Below, one piece after another: positions 12,906-25,000 of a stretch of DNA of 64,000 nt. The notes beneath the pieces were generated by a model. It was not told the DNA's origin. It saw nothing but the letters and a program-made list of their open reading frames with translations, and did not search any database. The stretch comes from Anaeramoeba flamelloides (lineage: Eukaryota; Metamonada; Anaeramoebidae): assembly GCA_027625915.1 (NCBI GenBank), contig JANTQA010000023.1:16740001-16804000 (forward strand). The letters are read 5' to 3'. Both the position numbers and the translations under genes were made by a program. Numbering within the stretch: the first letter of the stretch is position 1; the number at the start of each line of letters is the position of its first letter.

Positions 12906-14778
12906 TTAATCATAAATGATTGGATCTGATCCTTCGGAATCTATTCGATAATAAAACTGCTTTGCAGGGATCTCAAACACAAAGAAGGTCATTAACAAAA
13001 CGGGCAAACATTCCACAATAATCCAATAAAACATGCTAAATAACGTGTCTTGGACAACTGTCATTTTTTTAAATAGATAATAAGAATAAATTAAGATGAT
13101 TGGTATTCGAATGATATGAATTGATGTTATTGCGACAATTATTTTAAATAAACGGTAAGTGGATTTTTGAATTCTAGAATGGGAATTTGGAGGGAACAAT
13201 TTGAGAACTTTATAACCATAAAAGCATAGCCCAAACCCACAAATCAAAAAAATTGAAACTTCAAAAAGTGATATCGCTAATAGGGAGCCATACCTGCCGA
13301 GAAGAATTACAAAGAAGACTAAAAAAAGATCAAAGAATAGAAAGCTCCTTGCCAGTCTTTTACTCAAACGTGATCCTTCAATTGTACGGATCCCCTTCTG
13401 CTGGAAATACATTTCGACACTACTTGGAATTGAATACGGGAGATTTTATTGATGAAAATTGTTTGTTACAGAGAAAAGGTTCATTAATATTTGGGTTATT
13501 TTGGCATCAAAAGAAAAATTAAAGAGGAATTATTGTTGAGTAAAGGAGAGGAAAGATTAGATCTTGTGTTAGCCAATTTATTTTGAGAAAGAAAAAGGAG
13601 AAAAAGGATCTTACAGAGCAAAAATAAGCAACAAAAATGCAGAAATAAAAAAGACTGTAATAAAACCCCTGAGATCCATTTCAACTTGTGGACTAAATAA
13701 TTTCCGATCGTATCCAATTTCAAGCCAAAATAATATCCGAAAGAGTGATCCAAAACTTGTAATAATAAAAAAAATCTATTTAAAGATTGATCAACATTAG
13801 AGAGTTGTTTGGTGGAAATTAGAAAAAAAAAAAAAAAAATTTTGTTTTTGTTCATTTTAAATAAGACGGGCAAAGAGTTAATACAAATTTACGATACGTG
13901 GGTGAGGATTTTAAATCATCCAAAAAAAGAGTGGATGCTTTTTAAAAATTTTGTTGTTGTTGTTTGGTGATCTAAATGAAAAAGAAAGGTTTATTTTGTT
14001 GTTTTTTTTTTTGTTATTTTGAAAGAGGAAATTAATTTCCTCTTACAACCGTTAGGTTTTCCAGAATTCCAAAGACTTGATTCAATTCTTTTAAATTCTG
14101 GAAAACCGCCGTTTGGTTTTTTTAGTTTTTGAAATGTAAAGAAAATTTGTATAATTGTCTTTTCACTTCAAAAATTAAAAAAAAACAGACACTCAACGGC
14201 ACTTGTTGTTAGTTGTTTTTCAATTTTAGAAATAAACAGAAAATTTCTTATATTTTCAGTTTATTTCTTATATTACAAAAAGTTAAAAAAGCGAGGCACT
14301 TGACGTACACTTTTTGTTATATTTTCCAGAGTTTTTTTATTTACTTTAAAAATTAATATATTTTCTCACAAAAGAAACAAGAATTTAAAAAAACGTAACA
14401 CCAATAGCTTATCTTGAGTTTTCTGTTTATTTGAGTAAAATCAAAGATTTTTCTCAATTCGTTTGAATTAAAAAAAACCTAGGCACTTGATGACATTCTA
14501 CAGGACTTTTCTAATTTCGAAATTTTTGTTTGGGAATTTCAAGAAAGGATCATAATTTTCTTTTTCATTAACTAAAAGTTTCTTGTTTTTGTAAAAAAAT
14601 TAAAGGAAAAAATTTAAAAAAAATAATATTTTTTAAAAGAGATTTTTACTTTTTGATAAAATAGATGTTGGACTCTTGTGAATAATAAATAAATTCTCAC
14701 AATGCTTATCAAGAAAATAATTGCATAAAAGGAAGATAGAAGGGTGTATATAATCTCAATTTTTTGTTCATCTTTCAT
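12906..14778 (-). CDS. TOM1/THH1-like seven-transmembrane protein (3 exons)
   Basis: Probable multispanning membrane protein of the THH1/TOM1/TOM3 family (related to GPR137), known from plant tobamovirus-multiplication factors and animal lysosomal regulators. Exons: 14778-14650, 13775-13615, and about 13422-12906, giving 268 aa. The last acceptor could be 3 bases further in. Exon 1 has the first membrane segment and an RVQ..F.QK stretch aligning with RVPEYGWTTQK of TOM1. Exon 2 has two more segments ending in LLLIFAL. Exon 3 starts with VEMYFQ (AEIYYQ in TOM1) and carries the hallmark SIFLICGFGLCFYGYKVL, then FYWIIVECLP (IYYLLVEILP in TOM1). Seven hydrophobic segments can be counted. Family length is usually somewhat under 300 aa, so the protein looks complete. 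No signal peptide is needed. Function here is inferred from family only. Confidence 0.85.
14055..14107. repeat. Perfect 14 bp inverted repeat in the 7TM gene's intron 1
   Basis: GGTTTTCCAGAATT at 14055-14068 is followed after 25 bases by its exact reverse complement at 14094-14107. Weaker pairing continues outward. Similar CCAGAATT and CTGGAAAA sequence occurs in the repeat near 55.3 kb, so this is probably part of a small transposable element. Confidence 0.6.
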
Positions 14779-16489
14779 ATTTTTAGATGAACAAAAAAAA
14801 AATTCAAAGAAAAAAAAATGAAAAAAATGTTTTTGTAAAAACTTTTACCAGACAACCATAATAATTTGCATATTCAAGTCAGAAAGAAAAACAATTTTAT
14901 TTTGTTTGAGGGTTATTATTTTTTCCTTTTTTCATCGTGCTTATATTTGAAATTTACACAAGAGAAAAATTCCAGCTGATTTTCATTTGTTTTAATTTCT
15001 GAAATAGTCGATACATTTCAGATTCATAACCCTCACACTATATTTCATTTCATCAAAGAGGATCTAAAATATAAATACAGATCTACAAATTTCAATCAAT
15101 CCCTTTCAAAACTCAAAAGTAGGATACAAAAGTAAAATGGGGTCTAGATTGATCCTCTTTCTAATTTAGATACCAGTAAGAAAAAAATATCAAGTACAGA
15201 GGAACACCTTACACCCACTGGAATTGGAATGTGTTTTAGAATATTAAAAAAGGATTAATACTCTTAAATACTTGACTCTTAATGACATTTCTTGTTTCAT
15301 ACTCTGATGGAAATTTGGAAAAAAAGTTAGTTTTTTTTGGAAGATTTAAGAAGATTTGAGATACATACAGAAACAAAAGTTTATTGTCTTTAAAAAAAAA
15401 TGATGTACAGTCTTAAAAAAAATAAATAACCTGAAAAGAAGTTACCACATCAGTTTTAATTACTATTTGTTATAAAATAAAGGAAACAAAATTTTCATTC
15501 AGATTCCCAAAAAAAAAGTTTATTAAATCACATAAAATTTCAAATTTTTAATTCTGAAAAAAAGCTTAAATTATTTATTTGTCTCATTTAGAATGGGAAC
15601 TTTGATGACTTTTATTAATTCTTGAGGTGTGTGTTTGTTTTTGGAAAGCTGAATGAAAATTTTGATCTTTTTATTTTTGTATACACAGTATTAATATTAG
15701 GAACATGGTGTGCTATTGCAAATATTTTCAATCAAATCCTTTTTATAACCAAACAAATTTTTTATGAACTTGATAGCAATAAATTTACCTAAAGTTCGTT
15801 AAAGCGGAAGTGTCTAGAGTATACCCCAGTAAATTGTTTGATAACCAAAGTAGATTTACCTATTTCGAAAAAAATAGAGTTTTATAGAGGTTTACTAAGA
15901 ATTTGGAATTAGATTATTTTTATTATTCGTTTTTTGATGGTTAATTGAATTTCGTTTTGAAAAAGTTTAATTTAATTAATCATCTGTCTAATAAGTAGGT
16001 GGGTTATAATTTTAAAAAGATTGATTCTTCAAAAAAAAAAATTGAAATTATCCAAGGATGATAGAATAATTTTCCGAATATTAACAATTAAAAATCGTGT
16101 CATGGATTAAATTCATATATGGTATTTTTTTCAATACAATACCTAAAAAAAAAAAAAAAATTATATTCAACTATATATCAGAGTCAAAAAATTTTTTTCC
16201 AATAAATAGCCAAAAGAATCTAACAATTATCCAACAAATACGCAACCATAAATAAGAAATATTTCAAAATTTTTATCTAAAAAAATGAACAAAAAATAAA
16301 AAACACATATAATGATATCTTTAATAACAAGTTGAAAAAAAATAAATTGATTTCAATTTTAAGATTTTTCTAATTCTTTTAGCTGAGTGTTAAAATATTC
16401 TATCTAACAAATACAATTATCTGAATAAAATTCTATCGCCCTAGTTTTATTTTGCAATGTCTTTATTACATCAGATTTTTTTCTACCAA
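14779..16489. other. Intergenic region between the 7TM and RCC1/BTB genes
   Basis: No gene recognised. Contains the 177 bp MITE at 15488-15664 and a weak 10 bp inverted repeat (AAAGAGGATC near 15055, its complement near 15155). The rest is A/T-rich. Confidence 0.5.
15488..15664 (-). mobile_element. ~177 bp MITE, copy 1
   Basis: Ends are inverted repeats of AAAATTTTCATTCAG followed by a TTTCCAAAAA-like block. The whole element aligns with the reverse complement of 38774-38951, including AATTCTGAAAA.AAGCTTAAATTATT and GGGAACTTTGATGA. No coding capacity, so it is a non-autonomous element. Confidence 0.75.
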
Positions 16490-18704
16490 TTAAAGATTAT
16501 TTTTTATTTTATTTAATTCTTCGTTCAAGTTTGAATTTTTATTTAATTGGTAATATTTAACAGCATCTTCTAGTTCTTCAATGATCAACTCTGCATTATT
16601 ATTTTGAAAATCCGTTAAATCTATTTTATTTGTATATAAATATTTAATTAGTATTTGTAAACTTTCTATTGATTTACCAGAATAATCTTTAATTTGTTTA
16701 ATATTTTTTTCGTTTTCATTTTGGGATGTAAATTCAAATAAGCCTCTAAATAAACCAGATCTTATTAATAAAATTAATTTGTGAACTTTTATTTTTTCAT
16801 AAACTTTTTCTTTTACTTGCTCTTCATTTTCGTTTTCCTTTTCCTTTTCATTTTCCTTTTCCTTTATCCTTTCTCTTTCCTCTTTCTTTTCCTTATTCAT
16901 TTCAGTTTCGTTTTGCTTATTATTATCCTCGCTAAATTCATCTTTGTCTTTTTTACTCTTTTTATTTCCATCATTTTTCTGATCTTGCTCCTTATTCATT
17001 ATGGTTAGGTTCTCTTCTTTTTCTTCAATTTCTTCTTTTTCCAATAAACACAACTTTTCATTTTTTGTTAGTCCATTCTCACTAGGAACTAAAATACAAA
17101 AATCCTTTGATTGGTGGTCATTATATAATTTTAATAAGTCCTTTTCAAAGGATTTTTGTGGAAGAGGGTACGGTAAATTTAAGGTAATGTAAATCTTTTG
17201 GTTATTTATCTTTTTCTTTTCAATTTCTTCTTCATCTGGAATTTTGTTATAAGAAACCCATTTTAAAAAGAAATTAATTTCCTTTTTACTAAAATTGTTT
17301 GTGTTTATTAATTTTTGAATTTCAGATATTGTGAGTCCTGTTCTTAATTCCACTAATAAAGTGTGAATTGGAATTTCAAATTTGTTGTACCCATTTAAAT
17401 TATTTGTACTATTAATGATCAATTTTGAATCTGTCCAATTATGATTTTTGAAAAAGCTTTTAAAATCCTCAAATATCGAGAGGCTGTTGGAGCGATTATA
17501 CAAGATCGTTGACTTCCTGTTTGAAGAAATTACTATTGAGTTCGCAGAGAAGGAAGTCAAATTCGGAAATGCCATTCTCTGGCAACAATTATATTTGCCT
17601 TTGTCATATCTAAAATTTGGGACATAATACTTCTGCACATTGAAACCAAACCTATACAGCTCAAGATCTTGCGTTAAAACATAGGTAATAAACTCTTCAC
17701 AAGCAACTTGGATCACAAATTTGTTTTTAAAAGTAGGGATAACTGTGAATATATCCTGATCAGCACCAGTCCCATTTACCATACCCTCGCCACATGAAAA
17801 GATTTTCCCGTCCTTTGTTAACAACACAGAATGGAATTGTGTTGTGATGATCTTTTTCACTTGTAAATTCTTTGTGACCACTTTTCGAGGGCTATCAATA
17901 ATGGTAGTTGTGCTATCACCAATGCCTAGCATCCCTTTATAATTCTTACCACTTGCATAAATCTCATTTGCTGTTGTTACAAAAAAGAAAGCTAAGCCAT
18001 GGACACCACTGAATACTTGTTTCACATTCTTAAAAATACTGTGAGGGCTATTTAGCTCATACTTTATTGATTTACCAAGCCTCCCTTTATTTAATAGAAG
18101 AAAAAATCAAAAACATTTGATTAATTTGAAGACATTTGTTTGTCAAAGAATTACATTTTGATAATTTTAATTATTTCAAAAGGGTAAAAAATGCTAAATA
18201 TCAAATGTATTAAGAGAAAGGAGTAATGGTTTTTAATTATTTGTGATCTTTGGGAATTATAAATTTACCTCCTCTTCCTAGCCCCTGTACATACAACTTA
18301 TTATTCTCACCAATTAGATAAAAATTCGTATAACCACAAGCAAAGGATTTAATTTTCATCTTGAATTCAAAAGGTGTGGGTTTGAAATTTTGATCTTTTT
18401 TCTTGTTTTGATGATAAAAGAAATTCGATAGATTGTGAAACGATGCACAATATAACTTTCTCGATTTGCTTAGGATATAAAACCCTCTACTATTCTGATA
18501 AATATCTCTTACCTTAAAATCAATTTCCAGTTCCAGTGTTTTTTTGTTGCTCTTTTCGACAAAGAGATCATTTTTTTTTTTCCATATAAGCATATATTGT
18601 GCAGTTTTTAGAACTTTTTTCACATATAGATAGGATGCCAATTTGTTCCATTTGGACTGATCTTTGGTGCTTTTTTCAAAAGGGAAAGTTCGGTTACAAT
18701 ACAT
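16490..18704 (-). CDS. RCC1-repeat and BTB/POZ domain protein (2 exons)
   Basis: Exons 18704-18269 and 18084-16490 (184 bp intron, GT-AG) give 676 aa. The N-terminal half shows RCC1-type beta-propeller blades, for example ANEIYASGKNYKGMLGIGD, and HSVLLTKDGKIFSCGEG followed by a new blade. The C-terminal half has BTB-like segments: a first, degenerate one (NWTDSKLIINS, then IPIHTLLVELRTG) and a second starting at DFCILVPSENG and resuming with KIKVHKLILLIRSGLFRGLF, ending in LQILIKYLYTNKIDL. A Lys/Glu-rich low-complexity stretch of about 90 residues lies inside the second BTB fold. Such proteins may act as cullin-3 adaptors or scaffolds, but the substrate is unknown. The start is taken as the ATG of MYCNRTFPFEK; an in-frame ATG lies 9 codons upstream at 18731. 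Confidence 0.85.
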
Positions 18705-20211
18705 GTTTTGAAAAAAGATTGTTGAAAACATTTCAAAGAATAATAAGAAAAAATAAATATTTTTTCTTCGAATTAAATCTTTGTTTTTCTTGTTTGTTTT
18801 GAACACATTTATACATTTCTTGGTTAAAAAAGGATAAGGTTCGTTTGGGAGTTCTTTCTAAGACTCATAAAATCAATTAAATGTGTTATAGGTGTGAAAA
18901 ATGAAAATCTGACTCGAAAATATTTTTTGAGTAATTTTTAACTATTATTTGTGAAACCAAGAGGAAAACTTTTAAAGTTTATGACCGTTTTGTATGGAAA
19001 CCACATAGTACAACCTCCTTATTTGAAATATTTCTTTTCCAAAAGAAAAATAAAGTAAAATTAAGGGATCAATATTTCCGATAAATTCTATAACTTGCAT
19101 TATTGAATTAATTTATTTACAAAGCGTCATTTATGATTAACCTAATTCTATGTTTTCTGAGAGTTGGGGGTAAGTATTCTTATTCTTTAAAAGTTCATGA
19201 ATTAAGTTGCAAGTAGCATAAAAAAATCTTAGCTTAAATTTAAACACCAATTTACCAATTAATTCATCTCGTCACTAAATTGAAAACCCAATTTAAAACT
19301 CTGATAATTATAAAACTGAAATTACATTTAGTGCTATTTTCAGAAATGAATTATTAGATTTTAAAAGCTTGATCTATTTTTCTCATTATTGAAAAGTTCA
19401 AGATCTAATTTATACTAATATTAATACAAAAAATCTTTTTGTTGAAGAACAAGAAAGAAATCTTATTTCCTGTAAAGGAGTTTACAAAAACCAAATTTAA
19501 AAAAAGAATCCATTTGTTACAAAATAACTAATAATAGAAAAAATCGACATAATCACCAAACAATTACAATAATTATTTGGAACTTGTAAAAAATATAATA
19601 TTTTATGCATTTCTAATCAGATCTTGAATCAATTAATTTTATTTTAAATAACAAAACAATATGAGAAAAAAGACCAAACATTAAGCTTCTTGTATTTTGC
19701 CGTGAATTGGTTCTATACTCCAAATGGGTTACCGGAAACCAAAAAAAGGTATTGTTAAATTACACTACTTTTGATTGAAAAAATTCAAATAAAAAACTTT
19801 TAAAGATCATCTTTGACAAACAATACAATTAACAAAAAATAAATTTCTCAGAATCATGATTAAAAAAATTCAAATAATCGAAAAAAAAAGTTTTACAAGA
19901 TTTGTCAAAAAATTCAATAAATAAAAAAATTTTAAAAGTATTTTCAATTCGAAAAAATCAATTTTTAAAAAAAAAAATTTCAATTTTTTCCTATTTTTAT
20001 ATTTCCAAAGGTTTAATTTCTTGGATTAAAAACAAATTGTTTTCTTGAAGTACATAATCATTTTAATTCGATTTAATCTAAGTTGTGGTAATTTTTTAAC
20101 CTTCTATTCTTGGCAAAGCAAGTATTTTGTTACATTATTGGGACAATTAACTAATTTGAAAAATGAAAAAAAAATGAAAAAAAAAAATCTTCGAGATCTC
20201 AATAAACTACA

Positions 20212-20292
20212 GAGAGTGACACTCCGAAACTAGCAAAGTTGTTTACAAAATTATATTTCAAAACCATTATGATTGGAAATTGAGTGTCACTC
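20212..20292. repeat. 12 bp inverted repeat around a 57-base loop
   Basis: AGAGTGACACTC at about 20212 and its exact reverse complement GAGTGTCACTCT near 20281. It is followed by a T run. It could be the ends of a tiny transposable element or an RNA stem; nothing else supports an RNA gene. Confidence 0.4.
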
Positions 20293-20849
20293 TTTCGCGC
20301 TTTTTTTCTAAAAATCTCCTCATTTTTGATTGTTGATTTTAAGGAGATCGATCGTACAGCACAGGTTGGTTGGTTTTTGATTGTTATTATGTACTTTTAT
20401 GAATTATAATTTTATTTTTTTGCATTACAAAAAATTACTTTTCACTATAATAACTCACCCCTTATGGTAAAATATCAGTAAATTACTTTTTTCAAACTTG
20501 GTAATTTCAACATAAAACCTAAAAAAAAAAATCTTATTAATTTGATATGTTTTCAATTACAATTCATAACCCAATCCGAATTATTTTTTCAGTGAGTTTT
20601 AATAATAACCCAATGATTACTTGCCTTCATATAGACTTTATTTTTATTTCTCATTTTTTTTAGATTTTCAAACATCATAAAATAATTCTAATTAATAATT
20701 CCAATAAAAAAAGAATAATAAATATTCTCAAATAACTGATTATAATAATAATAAGTTCGTTATTGGTACTTTAATTAATTATATTTATAAAAAATTATTG
20801 CCTATTCATTTAAATTTTCAAAAAAATTAATAATTATTAATGGAATATA

Positions 20850-21220
20850 ATAAATGATCATTTTTTTAAGATCTTCAAGAATTCTATATTTGATTTATTT
20901 TTATTGTATTTTTAAAATAATATTCAAGGTTCAATGTTATTTTGTCCATAAAAACTCTTGGAAATTACTAAAAGTGATATTTCTTCAAAATAAAATATTT
21001 TTGCAAATTGTTCGTTTTCTATTTTTGATCTAAAAATATGTAAAAAAGAATCAGATCTTTTTTACTGAAAATTAATTTACAAAATGAACTCTTTTAAAGA
21101 TCAGAACTCATTTCTCAAAAATTCATAAAAGAGGTACTTTAATCAATTTTAATTAGACTCTTGCTAAAAGAAATGCATTATTACCTTTGTGAAAAAAAAA
21201 AATAAATAAAAGTTAATCAT
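20850..21220 (+). repeat. Interspersed repeat family F, copy 1
   Basis: Aligns in the same orientation with 41690-42080. Shared blocks include CGATCATTTTTTTTGATCTT-like, ATATTTGATTTATTTTTA, TTGGAAATTACTAAAAGT, TTCTTCAAAATAAAA and GATCCAAAAATA/GATCTAAAAATA. No coding capacity. Confidence 0.6.
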
Positions 21221-22089
21221 TCCTTTGGTAAGTCAAAATATTTCAAATTTTAGGTTTCTTTCTTGAGGAGTTTTAATGGAAAATCATTTTTTGATCCAAA
21301 AAAATTAATTAATTCTCAAACGTAACATAAAGCAAAATTAAAATCATTTTTATATACTTTTGGCTTCATTTAATTTTCACTACCGATCATTTTAAAATAT
21401 ATTGATACATTATGTAAATTTTATAATACTCGAAAATAAGTGAAAAGAAGTTGAAGTATGGAAATTTAGATTTTTTAAAACCTTAGAACCTAACTATCGA
21501 ATTATAATCCTGAAATTATTTTTTATCAAGAAGACCAATGAAAAAAAAAAACCCTAAAATTCAAAATGTAACAAGATATCTTGGCTAAACATTCTTTTTA
21601 ACGAACCAATGTGTCGTTTATCTTAAAAGTAATATCCACAGAGCATGTAATTCGTAAAGTCTTGAATAACTCTTCTTCTTAAGAAAACGTTTAAAGATCT
21701 TTTTAAAATAGACAATGAAAAAAAAAAATAAAAAAATGATCGATATATTCGATCAAAATCACAGTTTGATTGAGTTTAATTCAAATTAATAACTTTTTTT
21801 CTTCTGGATAACTATTTTATCACAAAAAATGAATTCACCCCTCCTTAATTCCATAGGAATAATAAAAATAAAAGATGTTATATTTTTTTTATCAGATGTA
21901 ATTTGAAATCAAAAAAGTTTAAAGATATGTCATTTTTTGTTTTATTTCAAGATTGAAATATGAGTTTTGATAATTTGGATAAAATAGATAAAATGGTATA
22001 TTAAAATAATAATAAAATATACACCCACGAACATATTATTATTATGATGATAAATTTAGAATATAGATAGATAAATAGATTTTATTTGA

Positions 22090-25000
22090 TTACATTTTTT
22101 TGTATTCAAGTTTTGATTCGAGTTTTTTAGTTGTCGAAATTTTTCTAACCGCTTTCATAAGATCTTCTTCGATGACATAATCACGTCCATCACGAATAGC
22201 AAACATTCCTCCTTCTGTACATACATTTCTTAAATCTGCGCCATTGAACCCGTCAGACATTCGAACAATTGACTCATAATCAATTTCTCCTTTTTTATTA
22301 ATTTTTGAAGCATGAATTTTTAAAATTTCTAATCGGCCAACTTCATTTGGTAATGGTATTTCAATTTTTCGATCAAGCCTACCAGGCCTTAATAAAGCTG
22401 GATCTAAGATATCGGGCCTATAATTTTAATTTTCATATGCAGAAGTTATTTTAAAAAAAGATTATAAGTTTATAAAAATCCTGATGGAAAATTCTCTTTT
22501 TTTTTTATTTTTTTTTTTTTTTTTTTTTCTGAAAAAAAAAATATTAAAATAATTTGTGTTTGACTGAAATAGATAATTAAATTTTAATTAAAGAGAATTA
22601 ACGTTCTTGAGTTCATTACATATATTATTTTTTTTGTTTTTCTTCTAGAAAAATTAACAAATATATTTCATATTTTTTTATTTTTCAATTACAAAAGCAA
22701 TATAAATTTAATCATATATTTAAAGCAATTTTTTTTGTTTTTTAACAATATTTAGGAATAAATTATGAAGATAAATTTAGTTCTGAATTTTTGTTTAAAT
22801 ATTATTTTCGAGTCAACAAAACACGATCATGAAAAAATTTTTTCAAAAACAATTAAACAATTCTAATTTTCACTTTTTAAGAACTTAAGGGCTATCTCAA
22901 AAAAGGCCATTTTGAGGATAGTGTGGGTTAAAACATCACAGTTTTAGACTTTTTATCTGTTTCAATTTACCAGAAACCTAAAATGCAAAATTTTTCAGAA
23001 TTTTTTTGCAATTTTTAGAACTCAAAAACATTTTTTGAATTTTAATATTCTTTTGTCATTTTTTCAGCGCAGCTAATTTTTAGCAACCTCAAAAAAATGA
23101 AAAAGAAATTGTTTTTTCCTTTTAAAGCCAAATTGACGATATTCAATTCCATCGTTTCCAACAAAAAAGTGTTTTTTTTTGTAGAAAAGCACACATAAAA
23201 AATTTTTTACAAAAAAAGATCAGAACACATAAAATTTTTTTTACAAATAAGATCAAAAAAATTCTAAAAATAAAAAAGATGAAAAAACAAAAACAATAAA
23301 AAAAATTGTTTTTCACATTTTGAGAAAAAAAAACAATGAAAATGTATGACAAATAAAAAACAAATCACTTCTAACTTTTCCCTTTTTCGATTTAAATTAT
23401 TTTTAAAATGACAAAGAAAAAATTGCATTTCGATAAATTTAATGTACACAACCCAACCATTATCGTTCTAATTGAAGTATTGTCTTACAATCGATTTTTA
23501 GCTCTGAAAAATGAAAGTTAGAACGATCATGGTTGGGTTGTGGTTTTCAGTAATAAGTTTGCTAATAAGAAACTGATCTATCAAAATTACCAATTCCTAA
23601 ATTTTTGAAATTTGATCTTTCTTCTGGTTACCAAGACATAAAGAACACATTTCGCTCATGTTTTAATCCATATAAAGCCAATAGTGGTCTTTTTTTTAGA
23701 TAATCCTTAAATAAAAATAAACCTTATTGGTTAATAAGAGATCTTTGATCACAAATTATTTTTAAAAGATATTTTCAAATTTATGTTGAAAAATCCAATT
23801 TTTCTATTAAGATTTTTTTCAAATTTAATTGTAAAAAATATTTTTCACAGTTAAGAGGTTTAATTTTATTATCTTGAAAAAATATTTTAAATTTAATAAA
23901 TATCGTTCAAATGAGAAATCAATTATTTGGACTATTAAAGAATTATTTATTGTTTAAAATAGAAAAAAATATTTTTTTTTTTTTGATATTTTCGTGAGGT
24001 TTTTTTTAATTTTTAAAATAAACCGAAAATTTATTAAAATTTTCTGTTTATTTCAAAAAGTAAAAAAAACCTAGAACACTTCACAAATAAAACAGAAAAC
24101 CTCAAAAAAACCTAGAACACTTCACAAATAAATAGAAAACTCAAGAAAACCTAACGAAAATGTATTGATTTTCCAAATAAACAGAAAACTCAAGAAAAGT
24201 TAAAGAAAAACAGGAGATAATTTTTTTGAATCCTCTCTTCAAAAATAAATAAAGAAAGAAATTGAAATTTTTATCGTATGATATGAAAGGAATTGAATTT
24301 TCAGTTTCGCAAAAGATAATTTCATCATAGAAAATTAATCTGTGTGTATTATAGAATTTCAAAGTAGGGTTGGAACGGCTGTAATATGTCTTGAAATATT
24401 TATTTTTTTTTTTCAGATACTTTTTAAAGATTGCCTTAAATCCAAAATCATAATCAACAAAATTCATTTGTCACATTATCAAAATAAAAAAAAAATGAAA
24501 AAGAAAATGGTATTGATTGCAACACTGATATTGATAGTGAAAATGACGAGGAAAAAGAAAAAGAAAAAGAAATTGAAATTGAAATAGAAAAAAAGAAATG
24601 AATAAATACCTATTAGTCGCCATAATAATTTTAACTCTTTCAAGCGATTCAAATCCATCCATTTGATTTAACAATTCCATTAGTGTTCTTTGGATTTCAC
24701 GATCAGAGCTCATCCCTTGCGAAAATCTTGATCCACCAATAGCGTCAATTTCGTCCATGAATATGACACAGGGTTGATGGTTTCTGGCATACGCAAACAT
24801 CTCTCGGATCATTCTTGCAGATTCCCCAATATACTTGTCTACAATGGCAGAACTCACAACTTTTAAAAAATTTGCGTCTAATTGGTTAGCGACAGCTCTT
24901 GCAAGTAAAGTTTTACCAGTTCCTATAATAATTTTTTTGGATTATTTTCAAAGCCAATTCAACAAAAAAGAAAAGAAATATTCGAGTTTGAATGTTTTTT

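Larger units (their letters stand above)
18735..22089. other. Gene-poor intergenic stretch
   Basis: A/T-rich sequence between the RCC1/BTB gene and the Rpt4 gene. Short frames on both strands show no recognisable family. It contains a 12 bp inverted repeat at 20212-20292 and one copy of a repeat shared with 41.7-42.1 kb. Confidence 0.5.

Noticed and set aside
13253-13522. 89-codon plus-strand frame over the 7TM gene
   Set aside because: Opposite an exon whose TOM1-family identity is clear, and it has no family of its own.
16781-17192. Plus-strand frames over the RCC1/BTB gene
   Set aside because: Antisense of the Lys/Glu-rich insert; no independent support.
23143-23449. Phe/Cys-rich minus-strand frames in Rpt4 intron 3
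   Set aside because: Derived from A-rich low-complexity sequence with no family match.
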